Below, in pieces: positions 8,400 through 17,075 of a DNA stretch of 64,000 nucleotides. The translations under genes and the position numbers were made by a program. Under the pieces are notes generated by a model. That model did no database searches, was not told the DNA's origin, and saw only the letters and a program-made list of their open reading frames with translations. Source of the stretch: Cytobacillus dafuensis (GTDB lineage: Bacteria; Bacillota; Bacilli; Bacillales; Cytobacillaceae); contig NZ_CP042593.1 in the NCBI RefSeq assembly GCF_007995155.1, positions 1,282,001 through 1,346,000 on the forward strand. The letters run 5' to 3'. Numbering within the stretch: the stretch's first letter is position 1; each line of letters begins with the position of its first letter.

Positions 8400-8454
8400 T
8401 ACCAAAGTAACTGGAAACAAAAACACGAAGGTCAGGATGGTAAACTAGATGGTT

Positions 8455-8480
8455 TCGGAAACGGTTCTTCCGTTTCCCCA
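8455..8480 (+). repeat. REP-like repeat, palindromic variant
   Basis: The unit reads CGGAAACGGTTCTTCCGTTT followed by CCCCA. GGAAACGG and its partner CCGTTTCC form a short perfect stem. It contains the ACGGTTC core of the other REP-like units. Confidence 0.45.
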
Positions 8481-8578
8481 TTTATCGATGTCTTTATTAA
8501 GTTCTTCCCCAAATTTTTGTTGAAACCTACCTTTTTAGGGCATTTTTAAATGGAGAGAACAAAACAGATACTCTTCTA

Positions 8579-8596
8579 TTAATCTGCGATAAACTT
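8579..8596 (-). repeat. left-tip fragment of the modular palindromic element
   Basis: The minus strand reads TTTATCGCAGATTAA, the first 15 bases of the element's left end, followed by unrelated DNA. It is a short, possibly decayed tip; chance is unlikely but not excluded. Confidence 0.35.
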
Positions 8597-8665
8597 GTAT
8601 ATTCCTTTTAAACTTATTTCACGTAAACTAAATTCAATATGCTCTTAGAAAAGAAGGTTTGACTA

Positions 8666-8767
8666 GTGCCAAGCGAAAATAACAAGTATCAAACTCAATC
8701 ATTGTTTAGTAATACATGGCCGCTACAAGTAGTTATCTTAAATACGAAGATGGGTGCACTTATTTAG
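8666..8767 (+). pseudogene. displaced 5' tip of the MATE transporter gene
   Basis: GTG start and codons MPSENNKYQTQSLFSNTWPL match the first 20 codons of the MATE gene at 17076 with two changes, then the frame diverges and stops after 33 codons. The match also covers about 44 bases of upstream leader (8622-8665 against 17033-17075), including the ribosome binding site. It is a copy of promoter-proximal DNA, not a working exporter. Confidence 0.8.
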
Positions 8768-8789
8768 GAAAGGTAAGGGAGGTTTTTGT

Positions 8790-9119
8790 ATGAGTCCACA
8801 TAAACAGGAAATCGAAAATTATGGTCACGATGTGAATGATTTTGAAGCCAGCCCTTTTGAAACTATCCGAATACTGCATGATAGAAGTGAACTTCATAAA
8901 GTGCATGATCAATTAACATTTCAAGAAAAATTGGAACTAGCAAAGTACGATTTGCAATTAATTCAAAATGCTAAAAAAATGGTTGAACATATTAGTAAGG
9001 CATATGATTTCAATACATCCGAAAAGCCGCGTGAGGAATGGTGGTGGCATTTAGACCAAATTGCCGAGGAAAATTTACCTTTTGGGGTGACATCGTTTGA
9101 ACAAGGAGAGGTAATCTAA
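8790..9119 (+). CDS. hypothetical protein, 109 residues, probably truncated
   Basis: A soluble acidic protein beginning MSPHKQEIENYGHDVNDFEA and ending SFEQGEVI. The start at 8790 has GGGAGG eight bases upstream; an earlier in-frame ATG at 8754 has no such site. Directly after the TAA stop the same frame continues with protein-like sequence (YFSPSDKVWYFTEKNDNNN), so the stop may be a nonsense mutation that shortened a longer protein. Family not recognised. Confidence 0.55.
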   Translation: MSPHKQEIENYGHDVNDFEASPFETIRILHDRSELHKVHDQLTFQEKLELAKYDLQLIQNAKKMVEHISKAYDFNTSEKPREEWWWHLDQIAEENLPFGVTSFEQGEVI

Positions 9120-9302
9120 TATTTTTCACCTAGTGATAAAGTATGGTATTTTACGGAAAAGAATGATAATAATAACTTGGAGCATTTTCCTAAAAAAGCA
9201 GGTACTATTACCCTGTAAACCGCTTTCATTTTAAATTATACTATTCTGTAAATAGCAGTGAAAATGGTTACACTTCAACATATCCGCATGTTACTGATTC
9301 GA
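9120..9302 (+). pseudogene. decayed coding segment continuing the upstream gene or a lost neighbour
   Basis: In frame after the TAA at 9117-9119 comes YFSPSDKVWYFTEK...HFPKKAGTITL, then a stop. Shifting the frame at that point gives VNRFHFKLYYSVNSSENGYT and STYPHVTDSIR up to the terminator hairpin. Together they read as one small domain (KVWYF...KKAGTIT..VNRFHFKL.Y) broken by one nonsense codon and one frameshift. Confidence 0.6.
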
Positions 9303-9305
9303 TCA

Positions 9306-9364
9306 GGCAGGGCGACACTAACAAAAGGAAGCATCCCTTTTGTTAATGTTCCCCTGCCTTTTTT
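9306..9364 (+). terminator. strong intrinsic terminator
   Basis: A long stem, GGCAGGG...ACTAACAAAAGG / CCTTTTGTTAATGTT..CCCTGCC, is followed by a T run. It ends the decayed gene. Confidence 0.85.
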
Positions 9365-9447
9365 GGTTAAAAGTAAAGTTTAAGTCCATTAACGTGCTAA
9401 AGTAAAGAGTTTGTTCAATTAAATATCTGCTAATAAGATCGCATAAT

Positions 9448-9495
9448 AAAAACTTAGGCATTCGCCAAAAAGGACTTGGCGAACACCAAGTTTTT
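9448..9495. terminator. bidirectional hairpin, likely terminator
   Basis: The arms AAAAACTTAGGCATTCGCCA and TTGGCGAACACCAAGTTTTT pair almost completely, with A and T tracts at the edges. It sits 160 bases upstream of the secreted glucosaminidase gene and isolates it from upstream transcription. Confidence 0.7.
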
Positions 9496-9658
9496 CTAAA
9501 TGTTTGCAGTTCTACAAGTTACACAGTGTGAATAAGCTTTATGCTTTTTCAATATTTATTAAAATTTTATTTGAAGCGGAAGGGGGATTTTAAGACAATA
9601 AAAAATCTTAGTACGATTTTTGGAGTGAAAACAAAATTTGAAAGAAGAGGTGGCAAAG

Positions 9659-11965
9659 TTGGCAAAAAGAAAATTGTTTTCTAAGGCTATCATTTCAGTT
9701 TGTTTAGTAACCGGACTAGTCATTCCCCTAGACATGCAAAAGACAAGCGCGCAAGAAGGAAATGAAAAATACGTGTTTACTGTATCTCCTACCCCGAAAC
9801 TGATTGAAAATATAGGGAATGGGTTCCCGCTTAGCCCAAAAGTTGGATTGGTTACTGAATATGGAACAGATCAATCGGCAATTGAAGAAGTAAAAGCCGC
9901 CCTAAAAAAAGCAGGTGTTAAAACAATCGTTGAGAGTGACATAAATGCTCCCCTTCTTAATGCTCCTGTTATTATCTGGCTAGGGGAATTTTCAGATGAA
10001 GCTGAGTTAAAAGTTATTAAGGACAGTACGGGCGTTGATGATTTGACTGTAACAAAGAAAGAAGAGTATGTAGTCACTTCTATACATGGCGAAGAAAGTA
10101 AAAAGCATATTGTGATTTCAGGGAAAGATGAAACAGGTACATATTATGGTACCAAGACATTCAAACAAATGATTATCGAACGAGAAGGAACGGATTGGAT
10201 TCCTGAAGTCGAAATCCACGACTGGCCAACGATGCCGACACGAGGAGCGATTGAAGGTTTTTATGGCGACCCGTGGTCACATGAAGATCGCTTAAGTCAA
10301 CTGGATTTTTACGGCGAGCATAAAATGAATAGCTATATTTATGCGCCAAAAGATGATCCATACCATCGTGATAAGTGGAAGGAACCCTATCCTCAAGAAA
10401 AAATAAAAGAAATTGAGCAGCTTGTAAAGACTGCACATAAAAACCATGTCACCTTCACCTTCGCCATTTCACCAGGGAATACAATCACTTATTCAAGCGA
10501 TTCTGACCTGCAGGCTTTAATCAACAAGGCCCAAGCAATGTGGGACGTCGGAGTTAGATCATTTGCCTTGTACCTTGATGATATTGACCCAAATCTTCGC
10601 TCACCAGAGGACCGTGCCATGTTTGGCAAGGATGCAAACCCTCCTGCAGCTGCACAAGCCTATTTGCTAAATCGTTTTAATGATCAGTTTATCAAAAAAC
10701 ATGAAGGGGCGGAGCGATTAATTACCGTGCCGACAGATTATTATCAAGCGGGCACTACCCCTTATCGAAAAAGATTTGCCGAATTGGTTCAACCTGATAT
10801 CGTCGTTCAGTGGACGGGAATTGGCGTCGTCGCTCCTACAATTACCACTGCTGATGCCGATAAGATCCATGGGATATTCAAGCATGACTTATTAATCTGG
10901 GATAATTATCCGGTAAATGATTATGACCGTAATCGTTTGTTCCTTGCGCCATTAGTTGGAAGAGATGCAGGTCTTACTCCTGAACATGGTGTGATTGGTC
11001 TAACAGCCAATCCAATGAACGAAGCGGAGGCATCGAAAATTCCGCTGTTTACCGTAGCAGATTATACTTGGAACCCGGAAGCCTATAATCCGGATGACTC
11101 TTTGGAAAAGAGTTTAAATGAATTTGCCGGAGCTGCTTATGAACCATTAAAACTGTTTGTAGAATCATCCTATTCTATCAGTCTTAATAACTATAAAGAA
11201 CCGATTTCGGAAAAATTAAAGCCGCTAATGGAGCAGTTTTGGTCAGAATATGAGGCCAAAAATGGGCAAGCGGCCGCAGACGCTCTTATACAAGAATTCA
11301 CGAAGCTGAAAAATGCACCGTCTCAACTGCGAAATACCATGGAAAATCAGAACTTCCTAGATGAAATCGATCCATATCTAAATAAGATGGAACTATATGG
11401 AGTCGCAGGCGAAGCAGCCATTAAAATGGCCCTAGCGGAACAGGAAAATGATACCCAAACTGCCGAAGAGTTAAGAACATTACTTCAAAACACGATGAAA
11501 GAGATGGAGAAATTCCCGCAAAAGCTAAGCTTGGGTGTCATCCCAACCTTCCTTGAGAATGTTATTTATGGAGTAAATTTAGCAGAAGGAAAAACCGCTA
11601 CAGCTTCTTCATCAGAAGTCAGCTGGCTAACGCCTAATTTAGCAGTTGATGGAAACAACAATACAAGATGGGCCTCTTTATATACAGATAATCAATGGAT
11701 TAGTGTCGATCTTGGTCAGCTTTATTCTATTAATAAAGTTGTGTTAAACTGGGAATCTGCCTATGGAAAGCAATACAAAATCCAGGTGTCACAAGATGGC
11801 AGCCAATGGACGGATGTCTATACAGAGTTAAACAGTAATGGGGGAATAGATGAAATCAAGTTTCCTTCAACAGACGCAAGATATGTAAGAATGCTTGGTG
11901 TGAAACGGTCAACAAGCTGGGGCTATTCTTTATACGAATTCAAAGTGTTTAACTCACACAACTAA
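9659..11965 (+). CDS. secreted GH84 beta-N-acetylglucosaminidase (hyaluronidase-like)
   Basis: An exported enzyme expected to remove terminal beta-GlcNAc from glycans. It has a signal peptide (MAKRKLFSKAIISVCLVTGL..., cleaved near TSAQ), a GH20b-like N-terminal domain (about 35-175) and a GH84 barrel starting at MPTRGAIEGFYGDPWS. The family's paired catalytic aspartates lie in FALYLDDIDPN (about D307/D308). The C-terminus is an F5/8-type discoidin module (NLAEGKTATASSSE...DLGQLYSINKVVLNW). The start is taken as TTG 9659, with AGAGGTGG five bases upstream; TTG 9638 would add seven residues before the signal peptide. NagJ-type toxins share this order. A detached dockerin fragment follows downstream, suggesting a former dockerin tail. 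Confidence 0.9.
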   Translation: MAKRKLFSKAIISVCLVTGLVIPLDMQKTSAQEGNEKYVFTVSPTPKLIENIGNGFPLSPKVGLVTEYGTDQSAIEEVKAALKKAGVKTIVESDINAPLLNAPVIIWLGEFSDEAELKVIKDSTGVDDLTVTKKEEYVVTSIHGEESKKHIVISGKDETGTYYGTKTFKQMIIEREGTDWIPEVEIHDWPTMPTRGAIEGFYGDPWSHEDRLSQLDFYGEHKMNSYIYAPKDDPYHRDKWKEPYPQEKIKEIEQLVKTAHKNHVTFTFAISPGNTITYSSDSDLQALINKAQAMWDVGVRSFALYLDDIDPNLRSPEDRAMFGKDANPPAAAQAYLLNRFNDQFIKKHEGAERLITVPTDYYQAGTTPYRKRFAELVQPDIVVQWTGIGVVAPTITTADADKIHGIFKHDLLIWDNYPVNDYDRNRLFLAPLVGRDAGLTPEHGVIGLTANPMNEAEASKIPLFTVADYTWNPEAYNPDDSLEKSLNEFAGAAYEPLKLFVESSYSISLNNYKEPISEKLKPLMEQFWSEYEAKNGQAAADALIQEFTKLKNAPSQLRNTMENQNFLDEIDPYLNKMELYGVAGEAAIKMALAEQENDTQTAEELRTLLQNTMKEMEKFPQKLSLGVIPTFLENVIYGVNLAEGKTATASSSEVSWLTPNLAVDGNNNTRWASLYTDNQWISVDLGQLYSINKVVLNWESAYGKQYKIQVSQDGSQWTDVYTELNSNGGIDEIKFPSTDARYVRMLGVKRSTSWGYSLYEFKVFNSHN

Positions 11966-11993
11966 AATTAGTGCTGATTTTTAAAATAGTAGA

Positions 11994-12029
11994 AAAACCG
12001 GGGAGAATTCAACTTCCCGGTTTTTTTTA
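11994..12029 (+). terminator. intrinsic terminator after the GH84 gene
   Basis: The stem AAAACCGGGGA / TTCCCGGTTTT is followed by eight T residues. Confidence 0.85.
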
Positions 12030-12038
12030 TTAAAGAGG

Positions 12039-12251
12039 GTATTAGACGCCATCGAAATGCAAACAAATTGGGGCAAAAATAAATCAGGATCGGATTTGAA
12101 CTTCGACGGTGTTGTGGATAAAAAGGACATGGATTATATCATTAAAAACTATGGAATACAAAATCCTTCTGTTTCAGATGCACCTAAAGCAAAGACTTCC
12201 TATAAAGGCGTAACATTGGATGATGTTATAAATCAATTAGGTTTAAAATAA
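12039..12251 (+). pseudogene. orphan dockerin tail, truncated copy
   Basis: The frame reads VLDAIEMQTNWGKNKSGSDL, then NFDGVVDKKDMDYIIKNYG and a tail ending DDVINQLGLK. It is nearly the same as the end of the subtilase at 12666-16817 (VLDAIELQKNWG... to LSQLGLK). The first calcium loop and everything before it are missing and there is no signal peptide, so it cannot be a working secreted module. The copy has fixed several substitutions but no stop, so duplication may be fairly recent or the frame selected. Confidence 0.75.
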
Positions 12252-12263
12252 TCCTATAAGAAG

Positions 12264-12293
12264 GGGGAGCCAATTTTATTGGTTCCTTTTTTG
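12264..12293 (+). terminator. intrinsic terminator after the dockerin fragment
   Basis: The arms GGGAGCCAAT and ATTGGTTCC (with a G-U pair) close a short loop and are followed by a T run. Confidence 0.7.
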
Positions 12294-12665
12294 TTTACTT
12301 AACCACAAAATTAAATGGATTTTTACGATATTACCCCAACTTTTAGACAAATTTTTATTATAAAAAAACAGAAAATACGACAAAACAAAAGTATTTTCGA
12401 GCAAATTCTACACGTTTTCCTATTAAAAGATAATCTACTACATAACCACTGAAAAGAAAGGTGAGTTTATGAATATACGTTCAGATAAAAATTCCCCCAA
12501 TTTACAATAAACGAAATATTTTCAATAATAATAAGTACATAAGTAATTTTAATAGAAGCAAACGATAGGGATGAAGGCTAAAAATACAAGTATCCTTTTA
12601 GAATCATATTTTCGTACTTCATTAACACTTACAGATGTAATATATAGAAACATGGAGGACTAAAA
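12294..12665. other. long leader of the subtilase gene
   Basis: About 370 AT-rich bases. A strong ribosome binding site (AAAGGTGAG, 12459-12467) precedes a small frame, MNIRSDKNSPNLQ, at 12470-12511. It could be a short leader peptide or a remnant. I see no defined riboswitch. The subtilase's own ribosome binding site (GGAGG) lies at about 12654. Confidence 0.35.
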
Positions 12666-15600
12666 ATGGGGAAAAAAGCAAATAAAAGTAGAATTGCCAA
12701 AAGCTTAACTGTAGCGGCTTTATCAGCTAGTTTTATTTTAGGTTCTATTGGTCAAGTACCACTTGTATCAAAAGCGACAAGTTTTTCGAAGGCGGAGGAG
12801 GTGCTTGCCAGCTTAACACCAGAACAAAGAGCAGCACTTAAGCAAATCTCAACGAATGAAGAAACGGGGTTACAAATTTCTTCCGATGTTGATTTAACCT
12901 CTTCAAATGAAACAACTGTCATAGTTGAATTTAAGAATAAGCCTGCAAAGGTTGCTCAAATTGTGGCACGCGCAGAAGGGAATCAATTATCTGAAACGGA
13001 AGCATTAAAACTTGTTGACCAGGATCATGAAACGTTTAGTCAAGATGTTCAACAATTAACGGACGAAAAAAATAAAAAGTCAGATGTCAAAATTCATCGT
13101 TCTTTTAAACATGCATTTAATGGTGTTTCCATTAGTCTGCCTGCTAACCAAATTGAAAATCTATTAAAATTAAATGCTGTTAAAGCGGTTTGGAGCAACG
13201 AAACATTTACGATTGATCCTCCTGATCAAGATGAGGTAAATGATCAATCAGATCAAATCAGTGTTACGAATTATACACCATATGATGGACTAGATCGTTT
13301 ACATGCTGAAGGTTTCACTGGTAAGGGAATCAAGGTCGGAGTTATCGATACAGGAATCGATTATAACCATCCTGACTTAAAGGATGCATATAAAGGCGGA
13401 TTTGATTTTGTTGATAATGATAGCGATCCAATGGAAACAACATACGAAGATTGGAAAAAGTCTGGTAAGCCAGAATTAAATAGTGGCCGTGCATACTATA
13501 CAGAACATGGTACGCATGTTTCAGGGATCATTGTGGGCCGTGGAGCAGCAGATAGTGAGTATAAAATGACAGGGGCTGCACCTGAGGCAGATGTTTATGG
13601 TTATCGTGTACTTGGACCATACGGCAGTGGTTCAAGTGAAGCGGTAATGGCAGGTATAGATCGCGCTGTGAAAGACGGTATGGATGTCATCAATTTGTCT
13701 TTGGGTGCCTCGATTAATGACCCAAACTACCCAACTTCTATTGCTGTTAACAATGCTGTTATTAATGGAGTCACCGCTGTCATAGCTGCAGGGAATACTG
13801 GTGACAAGATGTTTACACTTGGTTCACCAGGTGCAGCATCGTTAGCGCTAACAGTTGGTGCGTCATCTGTTGCATTTGATATTTATCAATATGCAGGTGC
13901 TCAAGATGGAAAGAGTTATTCGTTAAGACAGTTGGCAAGAAACTATAGTGATGATTTAACACAGTTAAAAGGAAAAACCTATAGCCTTGTTGACGTCGGG
14001 TTAGGTAACCCAGCTGATTTTAATGGTAAGGATGTAACTGGAAATATTGCTTTCATTAAGCGTGGTTCAATTGGATTAATAGATAAAATCAAAAACGCAA
14101 AAGCTCGTGGTGCGGTTGGCGTCATTATGTATAATGATGAAGCAAACAGCGCAGAGGGCGAGATTCAGGCATTTTTAGGCGAATCGGTAGATGCTATTCC
14201 AGCATTTTCAGTTTCCAATGCAGATGGAGAAGTAATTTTAGAAGATATTAAAGCAGGTAAAACTGATTTCACTTTTGGTGACTATACAAAGGTAAGAACG
14301 GCCGAAGATGAGCTTGCTGGTTTTAGTTCAAGAGGTCCTTCCCGCGTAAATTATGAAATAAAACCTGAAATAACGGCACCAGGCGTTTCCATATTATCTA
14401 CAGTTCCATTTTATATGAATAATAAAACGGCAGATGGGTCGAACCCGGAAGATTATCAATATGCATATGAACGTTTATCAGGAACATCAATGGCAACACC
14501 TTATGCTGCAGGTATATCCGCCTTATTGCTTCAAGCAAATGAGGACCTTCAACCAGCCGACATCAAGTCCATTCTAATGAATACTGCTGACCCACTATCA
14601 AAGGACTATAGTGTTTTTGAAGCAGGAAGCGGCAGAGTGGATGCGTATGAAGCGATTCACTCTAGTGTGGAGTTTGTAGTGAAGGATAAAACACCTATGA
14701 ACCTTAGTGGAAAACAGAAATTAATCGATAATTTAACGGGTGGAATCAGTTTTGGAACATTTGGTTATACAGGTAAAGATATTACTGATTCCCGACACAT
14801 TACAGTAAAAAGTCTTACAAATCAAAATAAAACATTCAGCGTAGATGTAAAATTCCAAACGGGATTAAGAGGATCAAAAGATGCGGCTAAAAACAATGTG
14901 ACATTAGAAGGTCCAACCACAGTAAAAGTTAAGGGTAATAGTGTCAGAGATATCAAATTTGATTTAGACATTCCAAAAACAGCTGAAAGAGGAACGTATG
15001 AAGGATTTATTGTTTTTACGAACAATGATAATCCAACTGAACAATACCAAATTCCATTTGGCGGTCGTGTAGTTAATGAAGGAATAGAAACATTTAAGAT
15101 AGCTAACCCAATTTATTCAACGAACAAAACAGTTTCATTGACTTATTATCCATTTTTGGATGCTGAAATAGCAATCAAATCACATATGAAAACATTGGAT
15201 GTGGTCATTCACGATCCAAAGACAGGTAAAGATTTAGGAGTGGTAGGATCATTTAATACTATTGTTATGGATGAAAATGCACTCTACAAGATTCCTAGAT
15301 TAATCAGTAATTATTACTATCCATTTACAGGTGATAAGAAAAATCCTGTCAGCAATGATTGGAAAGTATTAAAACCTGGTCATTATGTCGTCAAACTTGT
15401 TGGGACTAATGAGAATGGAGATACCTTCATAGCATCACAAGATGTTGTGAACGAATTTGGAATACCAAATGTAACGACCAGCTTTGATTCATTAGATCAA
15501 AAGGTCATTGAATATAGTGATAGTCAATTAGATTCACAGGGACAATTTTTGTATGACTTTAATGTACATGTAGAAGATACTGAAATGGAAGAAACGAACA

Positions 15601-16817
15601 GCTATGGTATCCCTGTAGACCCATCGAAGTATTCAGTAATGCCTTTTTACAATGGTTACCCTAGCATTCCGATTAAGACAGATAAAAATGGTGAATATGT
15701 TGATCAAATTTTAGTAAGAAGTCAATACAAGGTACTGCCAGTTAGCTTTATTGGGTTGGATGCTGCAAAAAATGGCACTTCAGAAAAAAGGATCGCCTTT
15801 ACGAAAAATACAACACCATATTATTATTTGAAGGCTAATAAAGAAGCGATTACGGCGGGAGAGACGGTCAACTATTCCGTACGTTCCAATAATATGAAGA
15901 ATTTGAAATCAGCGAAAATGACGCTGCAAATCATTAATACCCAAGCGACAATCGAAAACGTAACTGTCGATGACGCGGTAAAACAATATGGTGATGCAGA
16001 AGTGACGGTTACGACATCACCAACAGCCTATAGCTATCAGACTGCCTACACTTTTACGTTTACGTATTCAGGTAATAATGAATTACCTGAGGATTTAAAA
16101 TTATTTAATTTCGATATGAGGTCGTTAGAAAAAGGTTATACGTCTATGTCACAATACTATGCGGAAAATGCATCCTTCTTTGACCAATCCAATGTAGAAA
16201 CGAAAAATATTTATACGTTTAACGAACTTTTTGATGTCAAGGCAAAAGTTTCCAAATTAGTCGGTGCTGTAAACGTGGAAGGAGCAAAAGATCCTGTTAC
16301 AGGGCAATCGATTCCAACCATTGACCACCGCACACTTGGAACAAAGGTAACCTTATCTTCGTATGATGGCAAAACGGTAATGGAAGCGCCAGAATTTACA
16401 AAAGGCGGAGAATATACGCTGGATGGCATTAAGGTAGATCCAAACCCATATACGATTAAGGTAGATGTTCCTGGCCATTTTACAATGTATAGAACGATGG
16501 ATTATTTATCTGATAACATTCGTGGTGAATTGATTGGAAAATTCATGCGTGATTCATTAGACCGTGCACTGGCTGGTGATGTGAATAAAGATAACGTCAT
16601 CGATGTGCTGGATGCCATCGAGCTGCAAAAAAATTGGGGCACCAATCATGCAGCTTCAGATTTAAACTTCGATAAAACGGTTGATAAAAAGGATATGTAT
16701 TACATTATTAAAAACTATGGAGCAAGTAATCCTACGGTAGAAAATGCACCAAATGCAAAGAAAACCCACAAAGGGGCTTCATTGGATAGTATCCTCAGTC
16801 AATTAGGATTGAAATAA
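12666..16817 (+). CDS. secreted S8 subtilisin-like protease with C-terminal dockerin
   Basis: A 1383-residue exported protease. It has a signal peptide (about 1-38), an I9-type propeptide (about 80-185) and an S8 catalytic domain with D228 (GVIDTGIDYNHPDL), H281 (HGTHVSG) and S608 (GTSMATPYAAG). A protease-associated insert (about 400-520) lies between His and Ser, as in Vpr and lactocepin-type enzymes. An Fn3-like/C5a-peptidase region follows (about 670-810), then several beta-sandwich domains. The C-terminus has a type I dockerin with two EF-hand-like loops (GDVNKDNVIDVLDAIELQ and SDLNFDKTVDKKDMYYIIK). No cohesin or LPXTG signal is visible, so the dockerin's partner is unknown. The ATG follows GGAGG. 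Confidence 0.92.
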   Translation: MGKKANKSRIAKSLTVAALSASFILGSIGQVPLVSKATSFSKAEEVLASLTPEQRAALKQISTNEETGLQISSDVDLTSSNETTVIVEFKNKPAKVAQIVARAEGNQLSETEALKLVDQDHETFSQDVQQLTDEKNKKSDVKIHRSFKHAFNGVSISLPANQIENLLKLNAVKAVWSNETFTIDPPDQDEVNDQSDQISVTNYTPYDGLDRLHAEGFTGKGIKVGVIDTGIDYNHPDLKDAYKGGFDFVDNDSDPMETTYEDWKKSGKPELNSGRAYYTEHGTHVSGIIVGRGAADSEYKMTGAAPEADVYGYRVLGPYGSGSSEAVMAGIDRAVKDGMDVINLSLGASINDPNYPTSIAVNNAVINGVTAVIAAGNTGDKMFTLGSPGAASLALTVGASSVAFDIYQYAGAQDGKSYSLRQLARNYSDDLTQLKGKTYSLVDVGLGNPADFNGKDVTGNIAFIKRGSIGLIDKIKNAKARGAVGVIMYNDEANSAEGEIQAFLGESVDAIPAFSVSNADGEVILEDIKAGKTDFTFGDYTKVRTAEDELAGFSSRGPSRVNYEIKPEITAPGVSILSTVPFYMNNKTADGSNPEDYQYAYERLSGTSMATPYAAGISALLLQANEDLQPADIKSILMNTADPLSKDYSVFEAGSGRVDAYEAIHSSVEFVVKDKTPMNLSGKQKLIDNLTGGISFGTFGYTGKDITDSRHITVKSLTNQNKTFSVDVKFQTGLRGSKDAAKNNVTLEGPTTVKVKGNSVRDIKFDLDIPKTAERGTYEGFIVFTNNDNPTEQYQIPFGGRVVNEGIETFKIANPIYSTNKTVSLTYYPFLDAEIAIKSHMKTLDVVIHDPKTGKDLGVVGSFNTIVMDENALYKIPRLISNYYYPFTGDKKNPVSNDWKVLKPGHYVVKLVGTNENGDTFIASQDVVNEFGIPNVTTSFDSLDQKVIEYSDSQLDSQGQFLYDFNVHVEDTEMEETNSYGIPVDPSKYSVMPFYNGYPSIPIKTDKNGEYVDQILVRSQYKVLPVSFIGLDAAKNGTSEKRIAFTKNTTPYYYLKANKEAITAGETVNYSVRSNNMKNLKSAKMTLQIINTQATIENVTVDDAVKQYGDAEVTVTTSPTAYSYQTAYTFTFTYSGNNELPEDLKLFNFDMRSLEKGYTSMSQYYAENASFFDQSNVETKNIYTFNELFDVKAKVSKLVGAVNVEGAKDPVTGQSIPTIDHRTLGTKVTLSSYDGKTVMEAPEFTKGGEYTLDGIKVDPNPYTIKVDVPGHFTMYRTMDYLSDNIRGELIGKFMRDSLDRALAGDVNKDNVIDVLDAIELQKNWGTNHAASDLNFDKTVDKKDMYYIIKNYGASNPTVENAPNAKKTHKGASLDSILSQLGLK

Positions 16818-16923
16818 ATATGTTGGGAACAAAAAGATTGAAATCCAATATGCCAGGGATCGCGACTTCAATCTTCTCAGGCAATCAAAAATTTTTCGAT
16901 TAGACCTTTCTCATTAGATAGGA

Positions 16924-16965
16924 AAAAGGCACAACTAGCTAAAAATCCACTAGTTGTGCCTTTTT
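16924..16965. terminator. intrinsic terminator after the subtilase gene
   Basis: The arms AAAAAGGCACAACTAG and CTAGTTGTGCCTTTTT pair perfectly around a short loop. Confidence 0.9.
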
Positions 16966-16993
16966 GCGTACAAAACTTCCGATTGTCCCCAAT

Positions 16994-17016
16994 AAGAACC
17001 GTCCCCCCTATTTCCT
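16994..17016 (-). repeat. REP-like repeat, single unit
   Basis: The unit reads AAGAACCGTCCCCCCTATTT followed by CC, the inverse of GGGACGGTTCTT. It lies just before the MATE gene leader. Confidence 0.5.
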
Positions 17017-17075
17017 TTTATTCAAATTTTAGGTAAACTAAATTCCATATGTTCTTAGCAAAGAAGGGTTGACTA

